Shown piece after piece: positions 10,381-19,197 of a stretch of 64,000 nucleotides of DNA (positions are counted from its first letter, which is position 1; each line of letters starts with the position of its first letter). Position numbers and translations under genes: made by a program. The DNA is from Thiomicrorhabdus marina (GTDB taxonomy: Bacteria; Pseudomonadota; Gammaproteobacteria; Thiomicrospirales; Thiomicrospiraceae): the NCBI RefSeq assembly GCF_017571465.1, contig NZ_JAGETV010000002.1, positions 185,767 through 249,766 of the forward strand. The letters run 5' to 3'. The notes under the pieces were generated by a model. The model made no database searches. It was not told where the DNA came from and saw nothing but the letters and a program-made list of their open reading frames with translations.

Positions 10381-10416
10381 GCGGGAATGACGTAGATTTT
10401 AGATAGAGAGAATGAC
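10381..10416 (+). repeat. 36-bp direct repeat, copy 2, with REP-like hairpin
   Basis: Same sequence and orientation as 9826-9861. The preceding bases ATTCCCGCCTAC make a shortened hairpin with its GCGGGAAT. Confidence 0.8.
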
Positions 10417-10511
10417 AAGCTTTAAACTACAGAAACATTCTGGGGTTAATACTGGATTCACTTAATTCAAAAACACCTTCATCCCCGATTCCAGCCGAGG
10501 GACAAAATCTT

Positions 10512-11693
10512 TTAATATTTCTGACGAGTAATCCCTTGCGACAACCATTTCGAAGCCAGCAAGGCGGTGCTCATCCCTAGCAATGCTGCGAACATCCATA
10601 CCCAGCCGTGCAGACTTCCGGACACGATTCCGCTGAAAAAACCACCAACATTACAACCATAGGCAGTCACTGCACCAAACCCCATTAATCCGCCCATTGC
10701 CGGATCTTTAACTACAGTTTGCAACGGCTTGATCTTTGCACATTTCTTAGTGGCTAAGCCAGAACCATCCATTGCTCTCGATTGCCACCAAAACGCTAAA
10801 AAAACGCCGAGTAACATACCGACTGCCACCACAACAATGGAATCCTGTAGCAGTGGTTTCGCTAATGACAATTCATTTTGAGCGGTGAAATCCCAAAATT
10901 CCCATTCAATCGGCAAAGCAAAAACTTGCATGGTCAGAATTCCAAGCTTCGGAAAAATCCAACTCATCGCCCAAGGCGCTTGATTGACCAAAAGCAGTAC
11001 GAAATTCAATAGCGCCAGCAAAACACCTGCCCATAAAAATGGCGACATTTTGCTTATCAAAGGTTTAACCTTTCCATACGCCTTAGACTCTTGCCGATGC
11101 AAGTACAGGTACAAAAAACCGAGAACCGTTAAATGTGCAACCAATCCAACAAACCAAGGTAACTGCAACGCCATAGAAAAACTCGGCAAACTAGCTAAGT
11201 TCTGCCACCAATCGGCCAAGGCTGCGGCAATGGTGCCGCCAATCACCATCCACAGAAATACCCAATAAAAACGCAGATTCAGGGTTCCCATATGCCGAAT
11301 CGTTCCGGAAGAACAACTGCCGACTAACGCCATCCCGATACCAAACAAAAAAGCGCCGATTAATACATTCAAGCCGACAGGACGAATCGCGCCATGCAAA
11401 TCCGGCAAGAGCGCTAAAGCAGGAAAGAACAATATTCCACCAACCGCCAGCATCAATAGATGAGAACGCATGCCAACCGTGTTTTTCTCGACCAATGCAT
11501 TACGCCAAAAATTGGCGAAACCAAAACTAAAATACTGAAATACCAAACCAATCAATACACCGATCAACAGCAATACTGGCCGCTCGACAAACATTGCCTC
11601 CGCGAAAAAAACCGCAACAAACAACAACCAAACCAATGTTCGATGCAGTCCAGAATTCATAAAAGCGCTTCTCAGTGAAATAGCGAACCCCAT
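10512..11693 (-). CDS. YeeE/YedE family sulfur-compound transporter
   Basis: Polytopic inner-membrane protein of about 393 residues with roughly ten hydrophobic helices in two homologous halves. Each half has the conserved cysteine loop of the family: GSCSSGTIRHMG in the first and YGCNVGGFFSG in the second. Family members such as TsuA take up thiosulfate, and others supply sulfur for trafficking, so a sulfur-compound substrate is likely, though which one cannot be read here. The longer frame starts at 11816, but ATG 11693 has AAGGGA 7 nt upstream. The gene lies opposite to its neighbours in the segment that splits tgt from yajC. Confidence 0.82.
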   Translation of the reverse strand: MGFAISLRSAFMNSGLHRTLVWLLFVAVFFAEAMFVERPVLLLIGVLIGLVFQYFSFGFANFWRNALVEKNTVGMRSHLLMLAVGGILFFPALALLPDLHGAIRPVGLNVLIGAFLFGIGMALVGSCSSGTIRHMGTLNLRFYWVFLWMVIGGTIAAALADWWQNLASLPSFSMALQLPWFVGLVAHLTVLGFLYLYLHRQESKAYGKVKPLISKMSPFLWAGVLLALLNFVLLLVNQAPWAMSWIFPKLGILTMQVFALPIEWEFWDFTAQNELSLAKPLLQDSIVVVAVGMLLGVFLAFWWQSRAMDGSGLATKKCAKIKPLQTVVKDPAMGGLMGFGAVTAYGCNVGGFFSGIVSGSLHGWVWMFAALLGMSTALLASKWLSQGITRQKY

Positions 11694-11775
11694 CACAATA
11701 TCCCTTATACAATTGCGTGTATTGTAGAAGCATTGACCTGCTATTTGCGTTTCTGAAGAAGTTTTTTGTAATTCA

Positions 11776-11797
11776 AATTTTAGATAGGGGAATAACT
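11776..11797 (+). repeat. Degenerate copy of the repeat tail
   Basis: AATTTTAGATAGGGGAATAACT differs at a few positions from the tail GATTTTAGATAGAGAGAATGACT of the 36-bp repeats. It lies just upstream of the YeeE/YedE gene, so repeat copies lie at both ends of the inserted segment. Confidence 0.45.
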
Positions 11798-11939
11798 TTG
11801 CCGCATACAAAAACACAGCTCATATCGGTACCAGCGAGTAAATCGCGGAAAAGAACGCATTATTTAAGGATTTTTTAATTTAGCTGTGCCAAAATACATC
11901 GGTTTAATTTTTACTATTTGAGACTTTTAGGAGAAATCT

Positions 11940-12269
11940 ATGAGCTTTTTTATTAGCGACGCTATGGCAGAAGGTACCGCAGCAGCACAAGGCGGTGGCT
12001 GGGAAGGCCTAATTCCGCTAGTTCTACTGTTTGTGGTGTTTTATTTCTTATTGATTCGCCCACAACAGAAAAAAGTTAAAGAGCACAAAAACCTGGTTGA
12101 ATCGCTAAAGAAAGGCGACGAAGTGGTCACTTACGGTGGCATGCTAGGTAAGATTCGCGAAATCAACGACAGCTTCTGCGACCTAGAAATCGCTGACAAC
12201 GTTGTTGTAAAGGTTGAACGTCAAAACATTGCGCGCCTACTTCCTAAAGGCACCATGCGCGGCGAATAA
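11940..12269 (+). CDS. yajC: Preprotein translocase accessory subunit YajC
   Basis: Small partner of SecDF at the Sec translocon. It has 109 residues, one membrane helix (LIPLVLLFVVFYFLLIRP, about residues 24-42) followed by the family hallmark RPQQKKVKEH and the soluble block LKKGDEVVTYGGMLGKI. A good Shine-Dalgarno (AGGAGAAA) precedes the ATG. secD follows after a gap that contains a terminator-like hairpin, so yajC may be made in excess over secDF. Confidence 0.96.
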   Translation: MSFFISDAMAEGTAAAQGGGWEGLIPLVLLFVVFYFLLIRPQQKKVKEHKNLVESLKKGDEVVTYGGMLGKIREINDSFCDLEIADNVVVKVERQNIARLLPKGTMRGE

Positions 12270-12280
12270 TTCCAAAAAGC

Positions 12281-12305
12281 AAAAGGGGCAAATCAGCCCC
12301 TTTGT
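12281..12305 (+). terminator. Hairpin between yajC and secD
   Basis: AAAGGGGC and GCCCCTTT form a perfect 8-bp stem around AAATCA, followed by TTTGTTGT. The T-run is broken, so partial termination or read-through into secD is likely. Confidence 0.55.
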
Positions 12306-12387
12306 TGTCTATACAATGCTATTTCTACGCTGTTTCAACAGATAATTTCTTTCTTCATAAACAGCGATCAATCCCGGAAAGCAATCT

Positions 12388-14271
12388 ATGTTTCAAACAC
12401 AACAAAAAGTGATTAGTAACCAGTATCCCGCGTGGAAATACCTGTTACTGATAGTGATTACCGTGCTCGGTATCACCTACGCCATGCCAAATATTTTTGG
12501 CGACGATCCTGCTGTACAGATCTCTCCGGCCAAGTCGGTCGAGTTTAACCAACAGACTCAACAGCAAGTTGCCGGCATTCTGCAAAACGCCAATATTGAC
12601 GTTAAATCTTCGGTATTCGAAAACGGTAAATTCTTAATCCGTTTCACCAATACCGAAGATCAACTGAAAGCCAAATCCCTGCTTAAAGAAGAGATGGGAC
12701 GCACGGCAGTGGTCGCCTTAAACCTTGCTCCGGCAACACCGGCTTGGTTGAGCGGTGTCGGCGGTCAACCAATGTATCTTGGTCTTGACCTGCGTGGCGG
12801 GGTGCACTTTTTGATGGACGTTGACATGGAAGCGGCGGTAGAGAAAGCCTACCAACGTAATGTTGACGAAATTAAAGGACTGCTACGCGAACAGAAGGTT
12901 CGTTACTTACCGTTTGAAGCAGAAAAAGACAAGATTGAAATCCCTTTTGCCTCCGACGAGTATTTCCAAAGCGGCCTTCAAGCGCTGCAAACTGAGTTCG
13001 CTGATCGCTTCATTATTGCGCCGGATGACGCCGCTGCGAAACCAAGTGTAATGCTGACTTTCAGTGACGCAACTATTGCCGAAACACAAAAATACGCACT
13101 GCAACAGAACATCACCACCCTGCGTAACCGTATTAACGAGTTAGGTGTTGCCGAGCCGGTAATTCAACAGCAAGGTGACCGTCGTATTGTCGTGCAACTT
13201 CCGGGGGTTCAAGATACCGCGCGTGCTAAAGAAATTCTTGGGGCGACAGCAACGCTTGAATTCCGCATGGTAGATGAAAAAGGGGATGCGGAACGCGCCG
13301 CGAAAACCGGTTTTGCACCGAGCAACTCAACTTTGCAACACTTCCGTGACGGCCGCCCGATTCTGCTACAACGCCAAATTATCGTTTCCGGTGAGAATGT
13401 CGTAAACGCACAATCGAGCATTGACCCGCAACAAGGCTCGCCAATGGTTAGTGTCTCGCTTGACGGTGCCGGCGGGCGTAAGATGTTGGCGACAACCAAG
13501 AAAAACATCGGTAACCGCATGGCGGTATTGTTTATCGAAAACCGCGTCGAAACGATTGAGGTAAATGGCGAGAAAGTTAAGAAACGAATCACCACTAAAG
13601 ACGTTATCAATGCGGCGGTCATTCGTGGGCAGTTCGCCGACCGCTTCCAAATTACCGGACTGGACTCTCCTCAAGAAGCCCAAGACTTAGCTCTATTGCT
13701 TCGTGCCGGAGCTCTAGCCGCACCAATGGAAATCGTTGAAGAACGTACTGTTGGGCCAAGCATGGGGCAAGACAATATCAATCAAGGCTTTATGTCAGTA
13801 GTAATCGGTTTTGTACTGGTGTTGATCCTAATGGTATGGCGCTACAAGTTCTTCGGCATGATTGCTAACTTCGCGTTAATGCTGAACTTGGTGATTATCA
13901 TTGCCGTACTTTCCATGTTACAAGCCACCCTTACCTTACCGGGTATTGCCGGTATCGTTTTGACAGTCGGTATGGCCGTCGATGCCAACGTGCTGATTTT
14001 CGAGCGTATTCGTGAAGAGTTGAAAAACACCTCAATTCAGAGCGCGATTTATGCCGGTTACGAGAAAGCATTTGTCACCATCGCCGATGCCAATATCACC
14101 ACCCTGCTGGCGGCATTGGTGCTGTTCAGCTTTGGAACCGGGCCGATTAAAGGCTTTGCCATCACCCTGTCTATCGGGATTTTAACCTCGATGTTTACTG
14201 CCATCTTAGGCACCCGCGCTATTATCAATTGGTATTACGGTAATAAGCGTGTTGAGAAACTATCGATTTAG
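12388..14271 (+). CDS. secD: Protein translocase subunit SecD
   Basis: Uses the proton gradient to pull exported proteins through the Sec channel on the periplasmic side. At 627 residues it has the usual plan: TM1 near the N-terminus (WKYLLLIVITVLGITYAMP), the LGLDLRGGVHFLMDVD motif (about residues 131-146), a large periplasmic P1 domain, then five C-terminal helices with GMAVDANVLIFERIREEL (about 530-547), the conserved acidic/Arg loop of the RND-like core. All motifs are intact. secF follows after 8 bp. Confidence 0.97.
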   Translation: MFQTQQKVISNQYPAWKYLLLIVITVLGITYAMPNIFGDDPAVQISPAKSVEFNQQTQQQVAGILQNANIDVKSSVFENGKFLIRFTNTEDQLKAKSLLKEEMGRTAVVALNLAPATPAWLSGVGGQPMYLGLDLRGGVHFLMDVDMEAAVEKAYQRNVDEIKGLLREQKVRYLPFEAEKDKIEIPFASDEYFQSGLQALQTEFADRFIIAPDDAAAKPSVMLTFSDATIAETQKYALQQNITTLRNRINELGVAEPVIQQQGDRRIVVQLPGVQDTARAKEILGATATLEFRMVDEKGDAERAAKTGFAPSNSTLQHFRDGRPILLQRQIIVSGENVVNAQSSIDPQQGSPMVSVSLDGAGGRKMLATTKKNIGNRMAVLFIENRVETIEVNGEKVKKRITTKDVINAAVIRGQFADRFQITGLDSPQEAQDLALLLRAGALAAPMEIVEERTVGPSMGQDNINQGFMSVVIGFVLVLILMVWRYKFFGMIANFALMLNLVIIIAVLSMLQATLTLPGIAGIVLTVGMAVDANVLIFERIREELKNTSIQSAIYAGYEKAFVTIADANITTLLAALVLFSFGTGPIKGFAITLSIGILTSMFTAILGTRAIINWYYGNKRVEKLSI

Positions 14272-14279
14272 GAACGGAT

Positions 14280-15299
14280 ATGAGTACTGCGACTGAAACG
14301 AAAATGATTAATTTTATGGGTCAACGCTTTTTGGCGGTGGCTCTGTCAGCGGTGATGATTATCGCTTCTTTAGCCGGTCTGTGGATGAAAGGCTTGAATT
14401 TTGGTATCGACTTTACCGGTGGTACCTTAATTGAAGTCTCCTACCCAAAACCGGTTGATTTAAACAACCTCCGTCAAGATTTGGCCGATGCCGGATTTGA
14501 AGAAGCCGTTGCCCAACACTTCGGTGCCGCCGAAGATGTATTGATTCGCATCGCGCCACGTGACGGCATGAACTCGGCACAATTAAGCAACCAAGTCATG
14601 GATTCTCTAAAGGCCGCCAGTTCAGAACCGATTGAACTGCGCCGTGTTGAATTCGTCGGCCCGCAAGTCGGTGACGAACTGACTGAAGATGGCGCTCTAG
14701 CGGTTCTTTACGCTCTGTTCGGCGTCCTGATTTATGTTGCCTTGCGTTTCGAGTGGCGTTTCTCGCTTGGTTCGGTGGCTGCGTTGGTGCACGACGTTGT
14801 GATTACCCTTGGGGTTTTTGCATGGACACAAATGCAATTCGATCTGACTGTTGTTGCCGCTCTGCTTGCGGTCATCGGTTACTCGCTCAACGATACCATC
14901 GTTGTATTTGACCGTGTCCGTGAAAACTTCCGCACCATGCGCGAGCCGGATCCGGTAGAGATCACCAATATCGCGGTCAACCAAATGCTCTCACGAACCA
15001 TTATGACCTCCCTAACGACCTTAGTGGTATTGCTGGCTTTGTTCTTCTTAGGCGGTGAAGTCATCAGCGGTTTTGCAGCGGCATTGATTGTCGGTGTCGT
15101 GGTCGGTACCTACTCTTCAACCTACGTTGCCTCTGCATTTGCATTGATGCTAGGCGTATCAAAAGAAGACCTGATGAAACAACCGAAGGAAGAGCGTGAT
15201 AGCGAAACTGACGAAGCAGAGCTACAACGTATATTCTTGGAACAAGAAGCCAAGCGTGAAGCTAAGTTAGCGCAGAAGGGCATTAAAGAAGATGAATAA
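14280..15299 (+). CDS. secF: Protein translocase subunit SecF
   Basis: Partner of SecD. The 339-residue inner-membrane protein has the GLNFGIDFTGGTLIEV block after TM1, a small periplasmic domain and the conserved GYSLNDTIVVFDRVREN motif (about residues 199-215) in the C-terminal helices. The C-terminal 40 residues are charged and cytoplasmic (EEAELQRIFLEQEAKREAK-like pattern), slightly longer than in E. coli. It is the last gene of the operon, with a hairpin terminator after it. Confidence 0.97.
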   Translation: MSTATETKMINFMGQRFLAVALSAVMIIASLAGLWMKGLNFGIDFTGGTLIEVSYPKPVDLNNLRQDLADAGFEEAVAQHFGAAEDVLIRIAPRDGMNSAQLSNQVMDSLKAASSEPIELRRVEFVGPQVGDELTEDGALAVLYALFGVLIYVALRFEWRFSLGSVAALVHDVVITLGVFAWTQMQFDLTVVAALLAVIGYSLNDTIVVFDRVRENFRTMREPDPVEITNIAVNQMLSRTIMTSLTTLVVLLALFFLGGEVISGFAAALIVGVVVGTYSSTYVASAFALMLGVSKEDLMKQPKEERDSETDEAELQRIFLEQEAKREAKLAQKGIKEDE

Positions 15300-15383
15300 A
15301 ACTCTCTCTTGAACACCATAAAAAAATTCAGTGCTTAAAATATAGGTAAATTCTTTTTACACTTTAAAGAAACTGATACATTT

Positions 15384-15410
15384 AAAGGCGGCTACTAAGC
15401 CGCTTTTTTA
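15384..15410 (+). terminator. Rho-independent terminator after secF
   Basis: GCGGC-TACTAA-GCCGC stem preceded by AAAG and followed by TTTTTTA. Confidence 0.75.
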
Positions 15411-15451
15411 TTGGCGGCGCAAAGATAAATAAAGAATAAAGGGCATTGCTT

Positions 15452-16180
15452 ATGCAAGCAGCAAGCCTCCAAAAGCTTGAAAATGCAAGATCTCTAGCCG
15501 AGCAATTGGCAGAGTTTATCCAGCATCCACAATCAAACCAAAAACCTAGAGCACAGCAGCATACGCCGGCGACAATAGATACTCTCGAAAAATCCGAGGC
15601 CGCAGCGCATGCCGCCTTTGCAGACAATGATAGCGACACGGCAATAGATACGTCCCAACCAACGCAGAAAGTCTCAACCTCAACAAGCAATAAAGTCATA
15701 CTCGGTGCACAGTTTGATTCGGCAAAACGCCGTAATGAAACTCGGATCAGTGCATTTGAACTCGCGCTCTGGCGCAACCGTTTATGGCTCAATCCGTTTT
15801 TAGCTTTATCGCTACTGTTATGGCTGCCTTTTGTATTAGAACTGTTTACTGAACAGCTTTGGATTAACCTTTCTGCCCTCGCCGCCATCGGGCTGTTTGA
15901 ATACCAATTCACCCGCACCATCTGTCGAGTATTACACACCGTCAAAGCGCCTCTATGGCAAAAGTTTTGGCCACTCTATATGCTACGTCGCGGCATCATT
16001 GTCGGTAGCGTGCTTCTGCTTTTTGGCGCCCTCGCGCCAAGTAATCTGCCATTCTTCAGCATCTATCTCGGTTTTGTCGCTCTGTATTGGCTGTACCAAG
16101 TCGCACAAGTTTTACAGCGTCGACAGGCGCAAAACAGACAACTTCGACATCATAACTACCAAAGCGAGGCAAAAGCATGA
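15452..16180 (+). CDS. Membrane protein of unknown function
   Basis: No family recognised. A 242-residue protein in two parts: a soluble N-terminal ~105 residues rich in Ala/Gln/Ser/Asp with a helical start (LQKLENARSLAEQLAEFI) and a disordered middle, then four hydrophobic helices (about residues 113-128, 132-146, 171-187 and 192-208) separated by short basic loops, and a basic tail RRQAQNRQLRHH. ATG 15452 is used rather than an upstream TTG. Its stop overlaps the start of the next gene as ATGA, so both are translated together and their products may work together. Confidence 0.6.
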   Translation: MQAASLQKLENARSLAEQLAEFIQHPQSNQKPRAQQHTPATIDTLEKSEAAAHAAFADNDSDTAIDTSQPTQKVSTSTSNKVILGAQFDSAKRRNETRISAFELALWRNRLWLNPFLALSLLLWLPFVLELFTEQLWINLSALAAIGLFEYQFTRTICRVLHTVKAPLWQKFWPLYMLRRGIIVGSVLLLFGALAPSNLPFFSIYLGFVALYWLYQVAQVLQRRQAQNRQLRHHNYQSEAKA

Positions 16181-16605
16181 ATTCCGCCAACTCCGCTGTT
16201 GCCATTGACGATGTAAACGAACGCCAACAAGCGTCACCGAATTTATTGGCCGATGCTCTAGTAATGTACAACGAGCTATACAGCTCGATTCATCATTCCG
16301 AAGAGAAGATTAGCTTTCCCTATCAAGATGAATGTCTGTTAAAGGCGCTTTACCAGCAAGCCTTACATGGTGACTGCAAACGTATAAAAATTGCTGGACA
16401 GAGCTTATTCGAACGGCATAAACAGGACGTCTGGAAAACACTCAAAGGCATGCCTCGCGAAGACGCCACCGAGCTGTTTCTACAAGAAATTACTCGACTG
16501 CAAGAACAGTTATTCCCGGAACTGGGCGATCCCCTGACAGATAAACCTAATGACGACAAAACAGCGCAATCATTAAAAAAGCTATATTTAGCTCAACGCT
16601 TCTAA
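16177..16605 (+). CDS. Acyl-CoA-binding-protein-like (ACBP) small protein
   Basis: A 142-residue soluble protein whose middle (about residues 42-112) matches the acyl-CoA-binding protein pattern: LLKALYQQALHGDC (family LYxLYKQATxGD), then a Lys/Arg segment, VWKTLKGMPREDATELF (family WxxLKGxSxEDAxxxY) and QEITRLQEQL. In ACBPs the Tyr, Lys and Trp of these blocks contact the CoA and acyl chain; Tyr47-like, Lys and Trp residues are present. No signal peptide. It overlaps the preceding membrane-protein gene by four bases. Assignment is from pattern only; the N- and C-terminal 30 residues are extra. Confidence 0.5.
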   Translation: MNSANSAVAIDDVNERQQASPNLLADALVMYNELYSSIHHSEEKISFPYQDECLLKALYQQALHGDCKRIKIAGQSLFERHKQDVWKTLKGMPREDATELFLQEITRLQEQLFPELGDPLTDKPNDDKTAQSLKKLYLAQRF

Positions 16606-16628
16606 CTTTTTTGCCTGAGTAGTGCCTT

Positions 16629-16663
16629 AAGCGAACAATAGCCATGTTGTTCGCTTATTTTTT
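16629..16663 (+). terminator. Rho-independent terminator
   Basis: AAGCGAACAA pairs perfectly with TTGTTCGCTT across an 8-base loop, followed by ATTTTTT. Ends the two-gene unit before prfC. Confidence 0.85.
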
Positions 16664-16683
16664 ACCCAGCCCTGTCGCACTCT

Positions 16684-16712
16684 TTGCCAAGCCTTAATCT
16701 CACTTGTATAAT
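16684..16712 (+). promoter_or_regulatory. Sigma-70-type promoter for prfC
   Basis: TTGCCA (16684-16689) and TATAAT (16707-16712) with a 17-bp spacer, about 50 bp before the prfC start and just after a terminator. Confidence 0.75.
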
Positions 16713-16760
16713 ACGGCTCTTTTCTCCAAGCCAAATCATTGCTAAGCGGTTGATATTTAA

Positions 16761-18335
16761 ATGTCTTTACATCTCGAAACCACCAAGCGTCGCACTTTTG
16801 CGATAATTTCTCACCCGGATGCCGGTAAAACCACCGTTACCGAAAAACTGCTGTTATACGGCGGCGCCATTCAGATGGCCGGTGCAGTAAAAAGCCGCAA
16901 GACCGATCGCGGCGCAACCTCCGACTGGATGAAGATGGAGCAAGAACGTGGAATCTCGGTGGCTTCATCCGTGATGCAGTTCCCTTATAAGGGTGCGATC
17001 ATGAATCTCTTGGACACTCCGGGGCACGAAGATTTCTCGGAAGACACTTATCGTGTTCTGACCGCGGTGGATTCAGCACTAATGGTTATCGACGTGGCAA
17101 AAGGTGTCGAGGATCGTACGATTAAACTGATGGAAGTCTGTCGCCTGCGTACTACGCCAATCCTGACCTTTATCAACAAGCTTGACCGCGAAGGTAAAGA
17201 GCCGATTGAACTATTGGATGAAGTCGAAGAAGTATTAAATATCGCCTGTGCACCAATGACTTGGCCTATCGGCATGGGCAAACGCTTTAAAGGGATTTAT
17301 CACCTTTATAACGATACCGTTCGTATCTTTGCTCAGGCCGAAGGACAAAAAGCCTCGGAAGGTGAGTTAATCGATGGCTTGGACAACCCTCGTCTGGATG
17401 AACTGCTTGGGTCACAAGCCGAAGAACTTCGTGACGAAGTGGAGTTAGTGCGCGGCGCCAGTCATGAATTTGATTTGGAGCTGTTTTTAGCCGGTGAACT
17501 AACGCCGGTATTCTTCGGGTCGGCCGTCAATAATTTCGGTCTACAAGAATTACTAGACGGCTTTGAAAAATACGCTCCGGCACCAAAAGGACGTGAAACT
17601 GATGACCGCTTCGTTGAAGCCGAAGAAGACAAGCTAAGCGGTTTTGTTTTCAAAATCCAAGCCAATATGGACCCGAAACATCGTGACCGAGTCGCTTTTA
17701 TGCGCATCGTTTCAGGTAAATACAACGGTGGTATGTCGATGCGACACGTCCGTATCGGAAAAGACGTTAAGGTATCGAAAGCGATTACTTTCCTTGCCAA
17801 TAAACGCGACCATGCCGAAGAAGCCTATCCGGGCGATATTATCGGTCTGCACAATCACGGCACCATAAAGATCGGCGATACCTTCACCCAAGGCGAAGAA
17901 CTGAAATTTACCGGTATTCCAAACTTTGCGCCGGAACTATTCCGGCGAGCACAGTTAAAAGATCCGATGAAAATGAAAGCTCTGCAAAAAGGTCTACAAC
18001 AGCTTTCCGAAGAAGGTGCGACCCAGCTATTCCGTCCGGTCAATAACAATGATTTGATTCTCGGTGCGGTTGGTGTGCTGCAGTTTGAAGTAGTGGCACA
18101 ACGCCTGAAAGACGAGTACAACGTTAACTGTATTTTCGAGCAGGTCAACGTCAATACCGCCCGTTGGGTAATCGGCGACCAAGCAGAAATCGATAAATTC
18201 ACTAAAAAGGTCACCGAGAACGTCGCTTACGATGCTGCTGACCAGCTGGTGTATATCGCGCCAACCCGCGTTAATTTATCGTTGATTGAAGAGCGCTGGC
18301 CGGAACTACAATTTGTGGCAACACGAGAACACTAA
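16761..18335 (+). CDS. prfC: Peptide chain release factor 3
   Basis: Translational GTPase that removes RF1/RF2 from the ribosome after peptide release. The 524-residue length is typical. G1 is [15 protein letters not shown] (about residues 17-31), the switch region has [19 protein letters not shown]3 is [15 protein letters not shown]4 is NKLDREG and G5-type SAV is seen in [10 protein letters not shown]; the RF3-specific C-terminal domain ends [14 protein letters not shown]. All GTPase motifs are intact. Single-gene unit with its own promoter and terminator. Confidence 0.97.
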   Translation: MSLHLETTKRRTFAIISHPDAGKTTVTEKLLLYGGAIQMAGAVKSRKTDRGATSDWMKMEQERGISVASSVMQFPYKGAIMNLLDTPGHEDFSEDTYRVLTAVDSALMVIDVAKGVEDRTIKLMEVCRLRTTPILTFINKLDREGKEPIELLDEVEEVLNIACAPMTWPIGMGKRFKGIYHLYNDTVRIFAQAEGQKASEGELIDGLDNPRLDELLGSQAEELRDEVELVRGASHEFDLELFLAGELTPVFFGSAVNNFGLQELLDGFEKYAPAPKGRETDDRFVEAEEDKLSGFVFKIQANMDPKHRDRVAFMRIVSGKYNGGMSMRHVRIGKDVKVSKAITFLANKRDHAEEAYPGDIIGLHNHGTIKIGDTFTQGEELKFTGIPNFAPELFRRAQLKDPMKMKALQKGLQQLSEEGATQLFRPVNNNDLILGAVGVLQFEVVAQRLKDEYNVNCIFEQVNVNTARWVIGDQAEIDKFTKKVTENVAYDAADQLVYIAPTRVNLSLIEERWPELQFVATREH

Positions 18336-18359
18336 CAAGCCTTAACAGCAAAACAGAAC

Positions 18360-18392
18360 AAAGCCGGAGCGTAAAACGACTTCGGCTTTTTT
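18360..18392 (+). terminator. Terminator after prfC
   Basis: AAGCCG and CGGCTT close a stem of mixed pairing, followed by a T-run (TTTTTTCG). Confidence 0.65.
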
Positions 18393-18426
18393 CGTTCTAT
18401 TACCATCTTATTATTTTCGGGCAATA

Positions 18427-18462
18427 AAAAAGCCCGCTGAGTCATCTCAAAGCGGGCTTTCT
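18427..18462 (-). terminator. Terminator of the tRNA-Asn transcript
   Basis: On the minus strand AAAGCCCGCT and AGCGGGCTTT form a 10-bp stem followed by TTTTAT. It lies just after the 3' end of the leftmost tRNA-Asn. Confidence 0.85.
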
Positions 18463-18464
18463 AA

Positions 18465-18540
18465 TGGCTCCCCAACCTGGACTCGAACCAGGGACATACG
18501 GATTAACAGTCCGGTGTTCTACCAACTGAACTATTGGGGA
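18465..18540 (-). tRNA. tRNA-Asn (GTT), copy 1
   Basis: A 76-nt cloverleaf with encoded CCA. The acceptor stem is TCCCCAA/TTGGGGA and the anticodon stem-loop is CGGA-CTGTTAA-TCCG (anticodon GTT). The T arm is CCTGG-TTCGAGT-CCAGG. Identical by eye to the copy at 18591-18666. Confidence 0.96.
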
Positions 18541-18590
18541 ATGATTTGCTCAAAAAGAGCAGGTTAAGAAATTCATCTCAACCTAAAATT

Positions 18591-18666
18591 TGGCTCCCCA
18601 ACCTGGACTCGAACCAGGGACATACGGATTAACAGTCCGGTGTTCTACCAACTGAACTATTGGGGA
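18591..18666 (-). tRNA. tRNA-Asn (GTT), copy 2
   Basis: Second tandem copy, same strand, 50 bp upstream of the first. No base difference was seen, which points to a recent duplication or gene conversion. Both copies share one terminator. Confidence 0.96.
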
Positions 18667-18819
18667 AAAATACTTCAAAACGGTAATTCGTTTTGATGTG
18701 GTGCGTATTATATTGAGTGCAAAATTCAATGCAAGTATTTTTTTAAATTTATTAAGCTAAACTCACAAAAGCGACTATCGAAGCAGCGCTTGAATTTGAA
18801 CTCCATCACTAAAAAATAG

Positions 18820-18856
18820 AAAACGCCAGCCTGTCAATAACAAAGCTGGCGTTTTT
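18820..18856 (-). terminator. Terminator of the 37-residue protein gene
   Basis: AAAACGCCAGC pairs with GCTGGCGTTTT on the minus strand, followed by further bases CTATT. It lies about 50 bp after the stop of the small membrane protein gene and confirms that this gene is a separate transcript. Confidence 0.75.
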
Positions 18857-18907
18857 AATCTCAATGCAGGTTAAGAAACTAACCCGATATTAGAGACTAA
18901 GCATGGC

Positions 18908-19021
18908 TTACTTAACCATTGATACCGCAGCTTGAGCCGCTTCAGCAACTGGCATATTAACAAGAACACCAACAATCGCTGCTGCAAAAATAATCGCGCC
19001 CGGAATAATTTTCTTTTCCAT
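18908..19021 (-). CDS. 37-residue single-pass membrane protein
   Basis: A short frame supported by AAAAAGGAT just before the ATG and by a strong terminator after the stop. The product is MEKKIIPGAIIFAAAIVGVL followed by VNMPVAEAAQAAVSMVK: a basic start, one membrane helix (about residues 6-22) and a short Ala-rich end. It could also be read as a signal peptide with a very short mature part. No family recognised. It is an isolated gene, so partners cannot be inferred from context. Confidence 0.55.
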   Translation of the reverse strand: MEKKIIPGAIIFAAAIVGVLVNMPVAEAAQAAVSMVK

Positions 19022-19197
19022 TTTTTTATCCTTTTTGTAGATGGCCTTAAGTGCTGATTCACTTATCAAATTGTTTTACTTAGTAAAACCGGCCCTTTTC
19101 AAAATCGTCGGGGATTATAACGATTTCGCCAAGGCTTAGGCATAGAAAATTTACAGACAGCAAAAAGGAATTTTATGACCTATAAACACACTTATCT

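Noticed and set aside
13209..13622. Open frame of 137 codons opposite secD
   Set aside because: Antisense shadow of secD; composition is Ser/Thr/Arg-rich without a motif.
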